The notes under the pieces are model-generated. The model was not told the DNA's origin, made no database searches, and saw only the letters and a program-made list of their open reading frames with translations. This document shows positions 32,701 through 44,700 of a stretch of 64,000 bases of DNA, one piece after another. Numbering within the stretch: the first letter of the stretch is position 1; every line of letters starts with the position of its first letter. This DNA comes from Luscinia megarhynchos (lineage: Eukaryota; Chordata; Aves; Passeriformes; Turdidae), in NCBI GenBank assembly GCA_034336665.1, contig JAPFBE010000079.1, forward strand, positions 117,408 through 181,407. Direction: 5' to 3'. The position numbers and the translations under genes are program-made.

Positions 32701-35700
32701 GCTCAAGGTTCCGCTGGGTAGACCTGTTGCCGCTTAGTCGTCTCGCCTTTCGCTACTCGCTGAATAGACCTGGTGCCGTGAGTCGATCTCGCCTGCCACC
32801 AAGAGAATAGACCTGTTGCCGCTTAGCCGGTCTCGCCTTTCACCGGGCCAGCGTAGACCTGTTGGCCAGCCGTCTCGCCCTTTCGGCTACCGCTGGGTAG
32901 ACCTGTTGTCAGCTTAGTCGGTCTCGCCTCGCTGCCGGGCCGCTGGTAGACCTTGGTGCCGCAGCCGGTTCGCTCTTCACTACCGCTGGGTAGACCTGTT
33001 GCCGCTTAGCCGGTTCTTAGCCTTTCATACTCGCTGGTAGACCTGGTCCGCTTAGCCGTCTCGCTGCGGGTAGACCTGTGCCGCAGCCGGTTCGCCAAGC
33101 GCTTCCGCCGCCCGTAGACCTGTTGCCGCAATGTCTGGTCATTTCACGCCATGCCGCTGGTAGACCTGTTGTCAGCTAGCCGGTTCAGCCTTTCGCTGCC
33201 CCGCTGGGCGTAGACCTGTTGCCGCTTAGCTGGTCAAGCTGCTCGCTACCGCTGGGTAGACCTGTTGCCGCTAGCCGGTTCGCCTTTGTCACCGAAGGTA
33301 GACCTGTTGCCGCTTAGTCGGTCTCGCCTACGCTCACTACGTAGACCTGCTGCCGCCAGTCGGTCTTGGCTTTCGCTACTCATGGTAGACCTGGTGCCGG
33401 GCACACGGTCTCGGCCTCTTGCCTTGCCGCTGAGTAGACCTGTTGCCGCAGCCGGTTCGCCTACCGCGCTGGTAGACCTGTTGCCGCTTAGCCGGTCTTA
33501 GCCTTTCAAGGCCAGTTGGTAGACCTGTTGCCGCTAGCCGGTTCTGAAGGTACATGCCAGCTGGTAGACCTGTTGCCGCTTAGCCCGTCTTTCAGACTTC
33601 GCGCCGCTGGTAGACCTGTTGCCGCAGCCGATCTCGCCAGGCCTCGGGCCGCAAGGTAGACCTGTTGCCGCTAGCTAATCTTCGGCTTTCAAGGTAGACA
33701 TGTTTCCAGCTAGCCGCCTTGGCCTTTCGCCTACCGCGAAGGTGGACCTGGTGCCGGCAGCCGGTTCTCTGCCTTGCCACTGGTAGACCTGTTGCCGCTT
33801 AGCCGTCAGCTGCCTCGGCTCACAGACCTGATGCCGCTTAGTCGGTTCTTTAGTCTTTTCGCTAGCCGCTGGGGTGGACCTGGTGCCGCTAGTCGGTTCG
33901 CCTTTTTGCTCGCCGCTGGAAGACCTGTTACCGCTAGCTCGTTCTCGGCCTTTTATACCGCTGGAAGACCGTTGCCGCGAATAAGTCGCTGCCTTTCGCT
34001 AAGGTTCCGCGTGTAGACCTTGTTGCCGCTTAGCCGGTTCGGCTCTTCGCCACTGAATAGACCTGGTGCCGCTTAGCCGGTTCTCGCTTTCATACCGCTG
34101 AATAGACCTGTTGCCGCTAGTCGGTTCTCGGTTTTCAGCTGGGTAGACCTGTGCCGTAGCCGGTTTCGGCTTTCACCGCTGGTAGACCTGTTGCCGCTTA
34201 GTCGTCTTAGCTTTTCATACCCGCTGGGTAGACCTGGTGTCGCTAGTCGGTCTCGCTCTTTCACCGCTGGTAGACCTGTTGCCGCTTAGCCGGGTTCAGC
34301 TGCCTTTGCGCTGCCCCCGCTGGGCGTGGACCTGTTGCCGCAGCCGGTTCGGCATCATACCGCGGGTAGACTCTGTTGCCGCTAGCCGTCTCAGTCTTTC
34401 GCTGCCCCCGCTGGCGTAGACCTGTTGCCGCTTAGTCGGTCTCGCCTTCAGCGCTCGTCTGTAGACCTGTTGCCGCCAGTCGGTTCGCTTTCGACCGCTG
34501 GTAGACCTGTTGCCGCTAGCTGGTCTTGGCTCTTTCATGGCTCCGCTGGGTAGACCTGGTGCCGCAGACTATCTCGGTTTTCGCTACCGCTGGTAGACCT
34601 GTTGCCGGGCAGTCGTTCGCCATACCGCTGGTAGACCTGTTGCCGCTGTCGTCTTGGCCTCGCCCCGCCGCGAATAGACCTGTTGTCAGCTAGCCGGTTC
34701 TCAGCTCTCACCGGGGTACACCTGTTGCCATCGAATGTCGCTGCTCTCGATACGCTGGGTAGACCTGTTGCCGCTTTATCAGCTCGGTCTCGGGTTCCTC
34801 CGCTGGTAGACCTGTGCCGCTTAGCTGGTTCGCGTTTTCGCTGGTAGACCTGGTGCTCGCAGTCGGCTCGCCTTCGCTACCGCAAGGAATAGACCTGTTG
34901 CCGGCAGTCGGTTCGCCTTCTACCGCTGGGTAGACCCGTTGCCGCGAAGCCAATCTTCGCTTTTCGCTAGGTAATGTTGTTGCTAGTCGATTCTACCTTT
35001 CGCTAAGGTGGACCTGGTGCCGCAGCCTGTTCGCCGTCTTCGCTACCGGCCGCTGGGTAGACCTGTTGCCGTTAGCCAGTCGCCTTTCGTGGCCCTGCCG
35101 CTGGTAGACCTGTTGCCGCTAGTCGGTCTCGGGCCGCACTCGGGCCGCTGAATAGACCTGTTGCCGCTTAGTCGGTTCAGCCTCTCGGTAGACCTGTTGC
35201 CGCCAGTCGTCGCGCTCGCTACCGCCATGTAGACCTGTTGTCGCTAGTCGGTTCGGTTTCGCTCACCGCGAAGGTAGACCTGTTGCCACTAGCCGGTTCG
35301 CCATTCACCGGTAGACCTGTTGCCGCTTAGCCGGTCTCGCTCACTTCGCTGGGTAGACCTGGTGCCGCAGCCGGTTCGCCTTTCGCTTTGCCGCTGGGAG
35401 ACCTGTTGCCGCAGCCGGTTCGGCCTTTCGGCGCTCTGCCGCAGGTAGACCTGTTGCCGCTAGCTCTGTCTTAGTTTCTGCGCGCGCCACGGGGTAGACC
35501 TGTTGCCGCTTAGCCGTCTTAGCCTTTCACGCCGCGTCATTAGACCTGTTGCCGGCAGCCGATTCGCCTTTCGGCGTCACTGGGTAGTCCTGTTGCCGCT
35601 AGTCGATTCGCTCAAGTACCGCTGGGTAGACCTGTTGTCGCTTAAATAATCTTCGCTTTTAGCGTCACTTCCGCTGTAGACCTGGTGCCGGGCAGCCGGT

Positions 35701-38700
35701 CCCCGGCTCTCTCGCGCTGGGTAGACCTGTTGCCGCTAGTCGTTCTCGCTCGCTACCGCCTGGGTAGACCTTGTTGCCGCTGAAATCGGTCTCAGCCTTT
35801 CATGCTCGGGTAGACCTGGTGCCGGCAGCCGGTCTCGCTCTCGCATACCGCTGGGTAGACCTTTATGCCGCTTAGCCGATCTCGGCCTTTCGCTACTTCG
35901 TCAGTGGGTAGACCTGGTGCCGCTTAGCCGGTCTCAGCTCTTTCACGCCACCCCGCGGTAGATCTGTTGTCGCTGTCGGTCGCTGCCTCTCTACCGCTTA
36001 AATAGACCTGTTGCCACTAGCCGGTTCGCCTTTCGCTACCGCTGGGTAGACCTTGTTGCCGCTTAGCCGGTCTCGGGTTTTTCGCGATACGCCGCTGGTA
36101 GACCTGTTGCCGCTAATGGTCAGCGTGCCTTTCACTGCTTCGTAGACCTGTTGCCACTAGCCGGTCTCAGCTCATACTCACCGCTGGTAGACCTGTTGCC
36201 GCTGAAGCCGGTCTCGCCTTCGCGCCTTGCCGCTGGTAGACCTGTTGTCGACAGTTGGTCTCGGCCTTTCGCTACCGGGCCAAGTGGGTAGACCTGTTGC
36301 CGCTAGCCGTCTCGCCTTTTCCCGCCGGGTAGACCTGATGCCGCAGCCGGCTCGCCTGCTAGCCGCTGGTAGACCTGTTGCCGCAGCCGGTCTCGCCCTT
36401 TTCGCACCGGGCCAAGGGTAGACCTGTTGCCGCTTAGCCAATCTTCGGGCTGCCTCGGCGAGGTAGACATGTTGTTGCTAGCCGGTCTTTGGCCTTTCGC
36501 TTCCTAAGGTGGACCTGGTGCCGCAGCCTGTCTCGGGCCGCTCGCTACTCGCCGCTGGTAGACCTTGTTGCCGCTTAGCCAGTCGCTGCTCTTTCGTGTT
36601 CTGCCGCTGGGTAGACCTGTTGCCGCTAGCCGGTTCGCCTTTCGCGACTCGGGCCGCTGAATAGACCTGTTGCCGCTTAGCCGTCTCAGCTCTTTCACGC
36701 GCTGGTAGACCTGTTGCCGCTGAAGTCGGTCGCGCTGGCCTTTCGCTACTGCACAGGACCTGTTGCCGCTAGTCGGGTTCGGTTTCACTACCGCAAGGTA
36801 GACCTGTTGCCACTAGCCGGTCTCGCCTTCGCTACCTCGCCGGTAGACCTGTTGCCGCTTAGCCGGTCTCTGGCTCGCTTCCGCTGGGTAGACTCTGGTG
36901 CCGCAGCCTGTTCGCCTTTCGCCTTTGCCGCTGGGGGAGACCTGTTGCCGGGCAGCCGGTTCGCCTTTCGCTGCTCTGCCGCGAGGTAGACCTGTTGCCG
37001 CTAGTCGTCTTAGCTCATACGGGCGCCACGGGTAGACCTTGTTGCCGCTAGCCGGTCTTAGCCCTTTTCACGCCGTGCCGCTTTGTAGACCTGTTGCCGC
37101 AGCCGATCTCGCCTCGCTACTCGGCCATGAGGTCCTGTTGCCGCTAGCCGATCTCGCCTTTCAAGCGCCGCGGGTAGACCTGTTGCCGCGCAGCCAATCT
37201 TTCGCTTTAGCGCTCGCGTAGACCTGGTGTCGGGTAAAGTCGGTTCGGCCTTTCGCTACCGCGGGTAGACCTGTTGCCGCTTAGTCGGTTCCTCGCTCTC
37301 GCTCACCGCTGGTAGACCTGTTGCCGCTGAAGCCGGCTCTTCAGCCCTTTCGCTGGTAGGACCTGGTGTCGCAGTCGGTCTCGCCTTTCATACTCGCTGG
37401 GTAGACCTTATGCCGTCAGCCGATCTCGCCTTTCGCTACCGTTGGGTAGACCTGGTGCCGCTTAGCCGGTCTCAGCCTTTCACGCCACCCCTGCGGGTAG
37501 ATCTGTTGTCGCTGTCGGTCGCACTACAAAGGCCGCAATAGACCCTGTTGCCACTACCGTTCGCTCACTACCGGGTAGACCTGTTGTCGCAATGCGGTCT
37601 CGCTCGCGCTACCGCTGGGTAGACCTGTTGCCGCCAGTCGTCGCTGCCTTCACTGGTAGACCTGTTGCCACTATCGGTAATCAGCTCTTTCACCGGCCGC
37701 TGGTAGACCTGTTGTCGCTTAGTCGGTCTCGCCTTCGCGCCCCCGCTGGTAGACCTGTTGCCGACAGTTGGTCTCAAGGCTACGCTCGGGCCAGTGGGTA
37801 GACCTGTTGCCGCTAGTCGGGTTCGCCTGCCTCGGGTAGACCTGTTGCCGCTTAGCCGGTCTTCGGTTTCTTTCGCTGCGTTGGTAGACCTGTTGCCGCA
37901 GCCGGATCTCAGCCTGCGCCACGCAGACCTGTTGCTTTAGCCGTCAGTCGCGCCTTTCAAGGCCAGCCGCGAGTAGACCTTGCCGCCGCTCAGCCGGCTC
38001 CCGGCCTTTCGCCGGTGTAGACCTGATGCCAGCGAATGATCTTCGGCCTTCGCTACTCGCTGGTAGACCTGGTGCCGCCAGCCGGTCCTCCCAGCGCGCG
38101 CGATACCGCTGGGTAGATCTGTTGCCGCTTGCCGGTCGCGGCCTCGCTGCCGCGGGTAGACCTATGTGTTGCCACCAGCCGGTCTCGCCTCATACTCGCC
38201 GGGTAGTATCCTTGTTGCGGCGAAATGGGTCTCGCCGTCTCGCTGGTCACAGACCTGTATGCCGCCAGTCGGTCTTAGTTTTTCGCCACTGCGCTGGTAG
38301 ACCTGGTGCCGCCTAGCCGGTTCCTCGGGCTTTTGTCGCTACCGCTGGAAGACCTGTTACCGCTTAGCCGGTCTCCGCCTTTATGCCCGGGCCGCTGGAA
38401 AGACCTGCTGCCGCTTAGCGGTCATGCCTTTCGTCTCCGCTGGTAGACCTTGCTGCCGCGAAGCCGGTTCGCCTTCGACGCCGCTGAATAGACCTGGTGC
38501 CGCGAGCCGGTTCTCGGCCTTTGCGCTCACCGCAGAATAGACCTGTTGCCGCTTAGCCGGTTCTCGGCCATACACGCAAGCAGTAGACCTTGTTGCCGCC
38601 AGCCGGGTCTCGGCCTTTCAATGCGACTGGTAGACCTTGTTGCCGCTTAGCCTGTCCTCGCCTCGCACACTACCGCTGGGTAGACCTGTTGCCGGCTGCT

Positions 38701-41700
38701 TCGGTTCTCGCCTTTCACGCTTTGCCGCTGGTGGTAGGCCTGTTGCCGCAGCCGGTCTTTAGCCTTTACTACCATACCGCTGGGTAGACCTTGCGCTGCC
38801 ACTCAGCCGGTTCGCGCCTTTCGCTACCGCTGGTAGACTGTTGTCAGCTAGTCGGGTTCCAGCTTTCGCCGGCCTCGCTGGGTACACCTGTTGCCGCTTA
38901 GCCAGTCGCGGCCTCGTAATCACGCGCTGCGGTAGACCTTGTTGTCGCTTAGCCGGTTTCCGCCTCGCTACCGGGCCGCGGACCTGTCCTGCCGTCATGA
39001 GCCGGTCTCAGCTCATACCGCCAGTAGACCTATGGTTGCCGCCTAGTCGGTTCAGCGTGCTTCGCTACCGCGGCCGCTGGTAGACCTGTTGCCGCTTAGT
39101 CGGTTCGGCCTTTCGCGCCTTCGTCGCGAAGTTGTAGACCTGCGTGCGGGCAGCCGGTCTCGCCTTTTCGCTACCGCTGGTAGACCTGTTGCCGCTTAGC
39201 CGGGTCTTTAGCTTTCGCTACTCGCTGGGTAGACCTGGTGGCCGCTTAGCCGGTCTCGGTTCTTCGCGTAAGTGCCGCGGGTAGACCTGCGCCGGCAGCC
39301 GCCTCGCCTCGCCGCCTGGGCCAGCTGGGTAGAGACCTGTTGCCGCAGCGCCGTAGTTCGCTCACCGCCAACATGGGTAGACCTTGCTGTCAGCTAGCCA
39401 ATCTTCGCTCACCGCGAGGTAGACATGTTGTTGCTAGCCGGTCTTGCCACTTTCGCGCCGCGCAAGGTGGGACCTGGTGCCGGGCAGCCGGCCGCCGTCA
39501 TACCGCTGGTAGACCCGTTGTCGCTAGCCAGCCGTCAGCGCCTTTCGCGGTTCTGGCCGCTGGGTAGACCTTGTTGCCGCTAGCCGGTCTCGGCCTTCGT
39601 GACCCCGCCGCTGAATAGACCTCGCTGCCGCTTTAGCCGGTCTCAGCCTTTCGCGCTGCCGCGGGTGTAGACCTTGTTGCCGCTCAGCCGAAATGGTCAA
39701 GCGCCTTTCGCTCGGGCGCAGGTGTAGACCTGTTGCCTAGTCTAGCCGCTCGCCTTTCCATGTCGCCGCAAGGTAGACCTGTTGCCACTCAGTCGGTCTT
39801 CGCCTTTGCGCTCACCAGGGTAGACCTGCTGCCAGCGTAGCCGGTCTCGCCTTTCGCTAAGATACCGCTGGTAGACTCGTGCCGGCAGCCGGTTCGGCCT
39901 CTCGCCTTTGTCGCTGAGACGGTTGCCGCAGCCGGCTTCGGCCTTTCGCGTACTCCGCCAGCGAGGTAGACCTGTTGCCGCGTAGCCGGTCTTTGGCCTC
40001 TCGCTGCGCCGTAGACCTTGCTGTCAGCGTAGCCGTCGTAGGCCTTTCGCCGCGTCAGCTTTGTGGTAGACCTTGTTGCCGGCAGCCGATCTGCGCCTTT
40101 CGCCTGGCCGCTGGGTGGTCCTGTGTGCCACGCTCAGCCGGTCGGCGGGCTGGCACTGGCCGCTGGTAGACCTTTGTTGCCGCTAGCGGTCTCGCCTCTC
40201 GCTTCGCGGGTAGACCTGGTGCCGCAGCCGGGTTCTCGCCTACTAGCAATACTCGCTGTAGACCTGTTAGCCGCGAAGGCCGGTCTCGCCTTTCGCTTCC
40301 CGCCGCCGTAGACCTGTTGCCGCCAGTCGGTCTCGGAAGCTCATTGGGCTCGCCCGTAGACCTGGTGCCGCAGCTGGTCTCGGCTCTTTCGCGTACCGCT
40401 GGGTAGACCTTATGCCGCTTAGCCTATCTCGGCCTTTCGCTGCTTCGTCAGGTAGACCTGGTGCCGCTGAGCCGCCGTCCAGCCTCAGCGCTACACCCCG
40501 TGGGTAGATCTGTTGCACGCTGCCGGTCGCGTGCTCGCTGCCGCCTCGCTGGAACAGACCTGTTGCCACTAGCCGGGCTCTCGCCTCATATGCGCCGCTG
40601 GTAGACCTGTTGCCAGCGTAGCCGGTTCCCGCTGCTCTTCAGACATGCCGCTGGTAGACCTGTTGCCGCCTATGCCGGTCAGCGTCTGGCCACGGCTGGT
40701 AGACCTTGTTGCCACTCAGTCGGTCTCAGCTCCTACCGCGCCGGGTAGACCTGTTGCCGCTAGTCGGGTCTCGGCCTGTCGCCTTGTCACAGTAGACCTG
40801 TTGCCCGCAGTTGGTCTCGGCTCTTCGCTACCGGGCCATGGGTAGACCTGTTGCCGCTTAGCCGGTTCCGCCTTTCGCTACCGCTGGGTAGACCTGTTGC
40901 CGCTAGTCGTCTCGGTTTTTCGCTACGCTGGGTAGACCTGCTGCCGCAGCCGATCCAGCTCGTGCTCGCGCATGGGTAGACCTGTTGTCGCTAGCCGGTC
41001 GCTGGGCCTTTCAAGGCACGGAGTAGACCTGTTGCCGCTTAAATGCGTCTCGCCTTTCGCTCGCCGTAGACCTGATGCATGAAATCGACTTCGGCCTTTC
41101 GCTCGCTGGGTAGACCTGGTGCCGCTAGTCGTCTCAGCTCTTCGCTACCGCTGGGTAGATCTGTTGTCGCTTGTCGGTCGCTGCTCGCCAGCTACCGCTG
41201 GGTAGACCTGTTGCCACTCAGCCGGTTCGCCTTCGCTACTGGGGTAGACCTGTTGCCGCGCAGTCGGTTCTCGCTGGGGCTACCGCTGGTAGACCTGTTG
41301 CCGCTAGCCGGTCTTAGTTTTTCACACATACTCGCTGGGTAGACCTGGTGCCGCTTAGTCGTTCGCCTTTATGCCTCGGGCCGCTGGAAGACCTGTTATC
41401 AGCTAGCCGGTTCGCCTTTTGGCGCTCGCGGCCGTTAAGAAGACCGGGTAGCCGCTAGCCGTCGCGCCTGCTGGGTAGACCTGTTGTCGGGTTGCCGGTT
41501 CGCCTTCGCCGCTTTTGCCGGGTAGGCCTGTTGTCAGCTTAGCCGGTCTTAGCCTTCGCTGGGTAGACCTTGTTGCCACTCAGCCGGTCTCGCCTCAGCA
41601 GCTGGGTAGACCTGTTGCCGCTTAGCCGGTTCCCAGTTTTCGCTACGCTGGGTACAATTCCTGTTGCCGCGTAGCTGTCAGCGCTCATTGGTAGACCTGG

Positions 41701-44700
41701 TGCCGCTTAGCCGGTCTCAGCTCTTTCACACACCCTCGCGGGTAGATCTGTTGCTCGCTGTCGGTCGCTCAGCTCTCGCGAATAGACCTGTTGCCACTCA
41801 GCCGGCTCGCAAATACCGCTGGGTAGACCTGTTGCCGCTTAGCCGGTTCGTTTTCAGACATGCCGCTGGGTAGACCTGTTGCCGCGCAGTCGGTCTTGGC
41901 TTTCGCGCCTCGGGGTAGACCTGTTGCCACTAGCCGGTTCTAGCTCTTCGCTACCGGGGCCGCTGGGTAGACCCTGTTGCCGCTTAGCCGGGTCTCGCCT
42001 TCGTACCCGCCACCGCTGGGTAGACCTTGTTGCCGCAGTTGGTCTCGCTCGCTACTCGGGCCGCGGGTAGACCTGTTGCCGCTTAGCCGGTTCGCCTTTC
42101 GCTGGGCCACAGCGGGTAGACCTGTTGCCGCTTAGTCGGTTTCGTTTCTTGGCGCCGCTGGTAGATCCTGTTGCCGGCAGTCGATTCTTCAGCCTTTCGC
42201 GCTGGGTAGACCTGTTGTCGCGTAGTCGGTCAAGACAAGCACACTGGAGTAGACCTGTTGCCGCCAGCCGGTCTCGGCCTTTCGCTCACTCGCTAGACCT
42301 GATGTCAGCCATAGTCGATCTTCGCGCTTCGGGTCCCCGGTGGTAGACCTGGTGCCTGTTTTGCCGGTCGCGTCGTCTTCGACATACCGCTGGTAGATCT
42401 GTTGCCGCTGTCGGTCGCGCTCACGCCGCTGGGTAGACCTTGTTGCCACCAGTCGTCTTCGCCTTTCATACCGGGCCGGGTAGATTCCTGCTTAGTCGGT
42501 TCGTCTGCCTGGTAGACCTGTTGTCATGAAATCGTCTTAGTTTTTCGCCCGCTGGGTAGACCTGGCGCCGCTTAGCCGTCTCTGGCCTTTATGCTCCGCC
42601 GCTGGGGAAGAGCTGTTATCATTAGCCGTCGCTGGCCTTCGCTACCGTGGAAGACCGGTTGCCAGCTAGTCATCGGGTCGCCTTTCAAGCTATTAGGTTC
42701 CGCTGGGTAGACCTGTTGCCGCCTGAATGGTTCGCGCCTTCGCTACCGCGGAATAGACCTGGTGCCGCTGAGCCGGTCTCGGCCTTTCGCGCGTCGCGCG
42801 CGAGAATAGATCTTTGTTGTCGCTTATCGGTTCGGCCTTTCAAGGCCAAGAAGTAGACCAGCACGGCGGCCAATCTCGGTTTTCGCTACTTCCGCCGGTA
42901 GATTTGTTGCCGCTTAGCCGGTCTCGCCTTTCGCTACCGCGCAGACCTGGTGCCGCAGCCGGTTCGGCTCGAGGCCTACCGCTGGTAGACCTTTGTTGCC
43001 GCTTCAGTCGGTCTCGCCTTTCGCCGGTAGACCTGGTGCCGCGAATGGTCTCGGGTTTCGTCACGTCGTAGAGGACCTGGTGCCGGCAGCCGTTTCGCCT
43101 TTCGCTCGGCCGCCTGTAGACCTGTTGCCGGGCAGCCGGTCTCGCTTCCTTTCGCCGCTGGGTAGACCTTGTTGCCGCTTAGCCGGTTCAGCCTTTCGCT
43201 GCGTCCCGCTGGCGTAGGACTCATTGTTAAGCCGCTTAGCTGGTCGCTGGCCTTCGCCCTGCCGCGGGTAGACCTTGTTGCCGCTTAGTCGGATGGTCTC
43301 GCCAAGGCCACTCGCTAAGGTAGACCTTGTTGCCGCTTAGCCGGTTCGCGCTACCGCTGGGTAGACCTGTTGCCGCCAGCCGGTTCTTGGTCGTGACCTG
43401 CAGTCCAGCCGCACGGTTCCGCTCATACCGCTGGAGTAGACCTTGTTGCCGGCAGTCGGTCTTCGCCTTTCGCTACCGCTGGTAGACCTTGTTGCCGCAT
43501 CGGTTCTTAGCCGGCGCACAGCTGCCGCGTCGGTAGACCTGCTGCCAGCTTAGCCGGTTCGCCTCGCTACCGCTGGGTAGACCTGTTGTCGCTTAGCCGG
43601 TCTTGGTCTTCGCGATAGCCATGGGTAGACCTTGGTGCCGCAGATCCATCTCGGGTCTTCGCCATACTGGTAGGACCTGTTGCCGCAGCTCGTCTCGGCC
43701 TTTCGCTCGGGCCGCTGGGTAGACCTTGTTGCCGCTGTTTGTCGGTTCGGCCTTTTCGCTACCGCTGAATAGACCTGGCGTTGCCGCTCAGCCGGTCTCA
43801 GCCTTCGCCACCGCTGGTAGACCTGTTGCCGCGCATGCCGCTCATGCGGGCTCGCTACCGGGGTAGACCTGCTGTCACAGCCGTCTCGCCTTTCACAGCG
43901 CTGGTAGACCTGGTGCCGCGATTGGTCTGGCCTTCGCCGCCGCTGGTAGACTCTTGCAGCCGCAGCCGGGTCCGGCCTTTCGGCGCCCCGCGCCGCTGGG
44001 TAGACCTGTTGCCGGCAGCCGGTCTCCGCCTTTCGCGTCTCCGCTGGTAGACCTGTTGCCGCCAGCCAATCTTCGCCGGGCTTTTCAGCCTGTGGTAGAC
44101 ATGTTGCTGCTAGATCGTCTTGCCTTTCGCTACCAAGCAAGGTGGACCTCGTGCCGGCAGCCTGTTCGGCTGTTCGCGCTCGCGGTAGACCTGTTGCTCG
44201 TAGCTGCCGGGCTGCCTTCGTGTCTCCCGCTCGCTGCGGTAGACCTGCTGCCGCCAGCCGGTCTCGGCCTCGCGACCCTACCGCTGAATAGGACCATGTT
44301 GCCGCTTAGTCGGTCTCTTAGCCTTTCGCTAAGCGCGCTGGTAGATCTGTTGTCGCTGAAGTCGGTCGCGGGCCTTTCACGCCGTACGCTTTTGTGGTGA
44401 CCTGTTGCCGCAGCCGATTCGGCCCGCTACCGGGCCACAGTAGTCCTGTTGCCGCCAGTCGATCTCGCCCGCTACCGGGCCGCTGGGTAGACCTGTTGCC
44501 GCTTAGCCAATCTTCGCTTTTAGCGCTCGCTCGCTGTAGACCTGGTGCCGGCAGCCGGTTCGCTCATGTACCGCTGCGGTAGACCTGTTTGTGCCGCGTA
44601 GTCGGGTCTTCGCCTTTCAAGGCCGCTGGTAGACCTGTTGCCGCTGAGCCGGTTCCCCAGCTTTCACATACTCGCTGTAGACCTGGTGCCGGCAGCCGTG

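Noticed and set aside
43550..44140. Longest minus-strand open frame (196 codons)
   Set aside because: Translation of the repeat complement (RQQVYPAVAR, ATGLPAE, GNRSTQR) in changing frames across units; nothing separates it from dozens of shorter frames of the same make-up.
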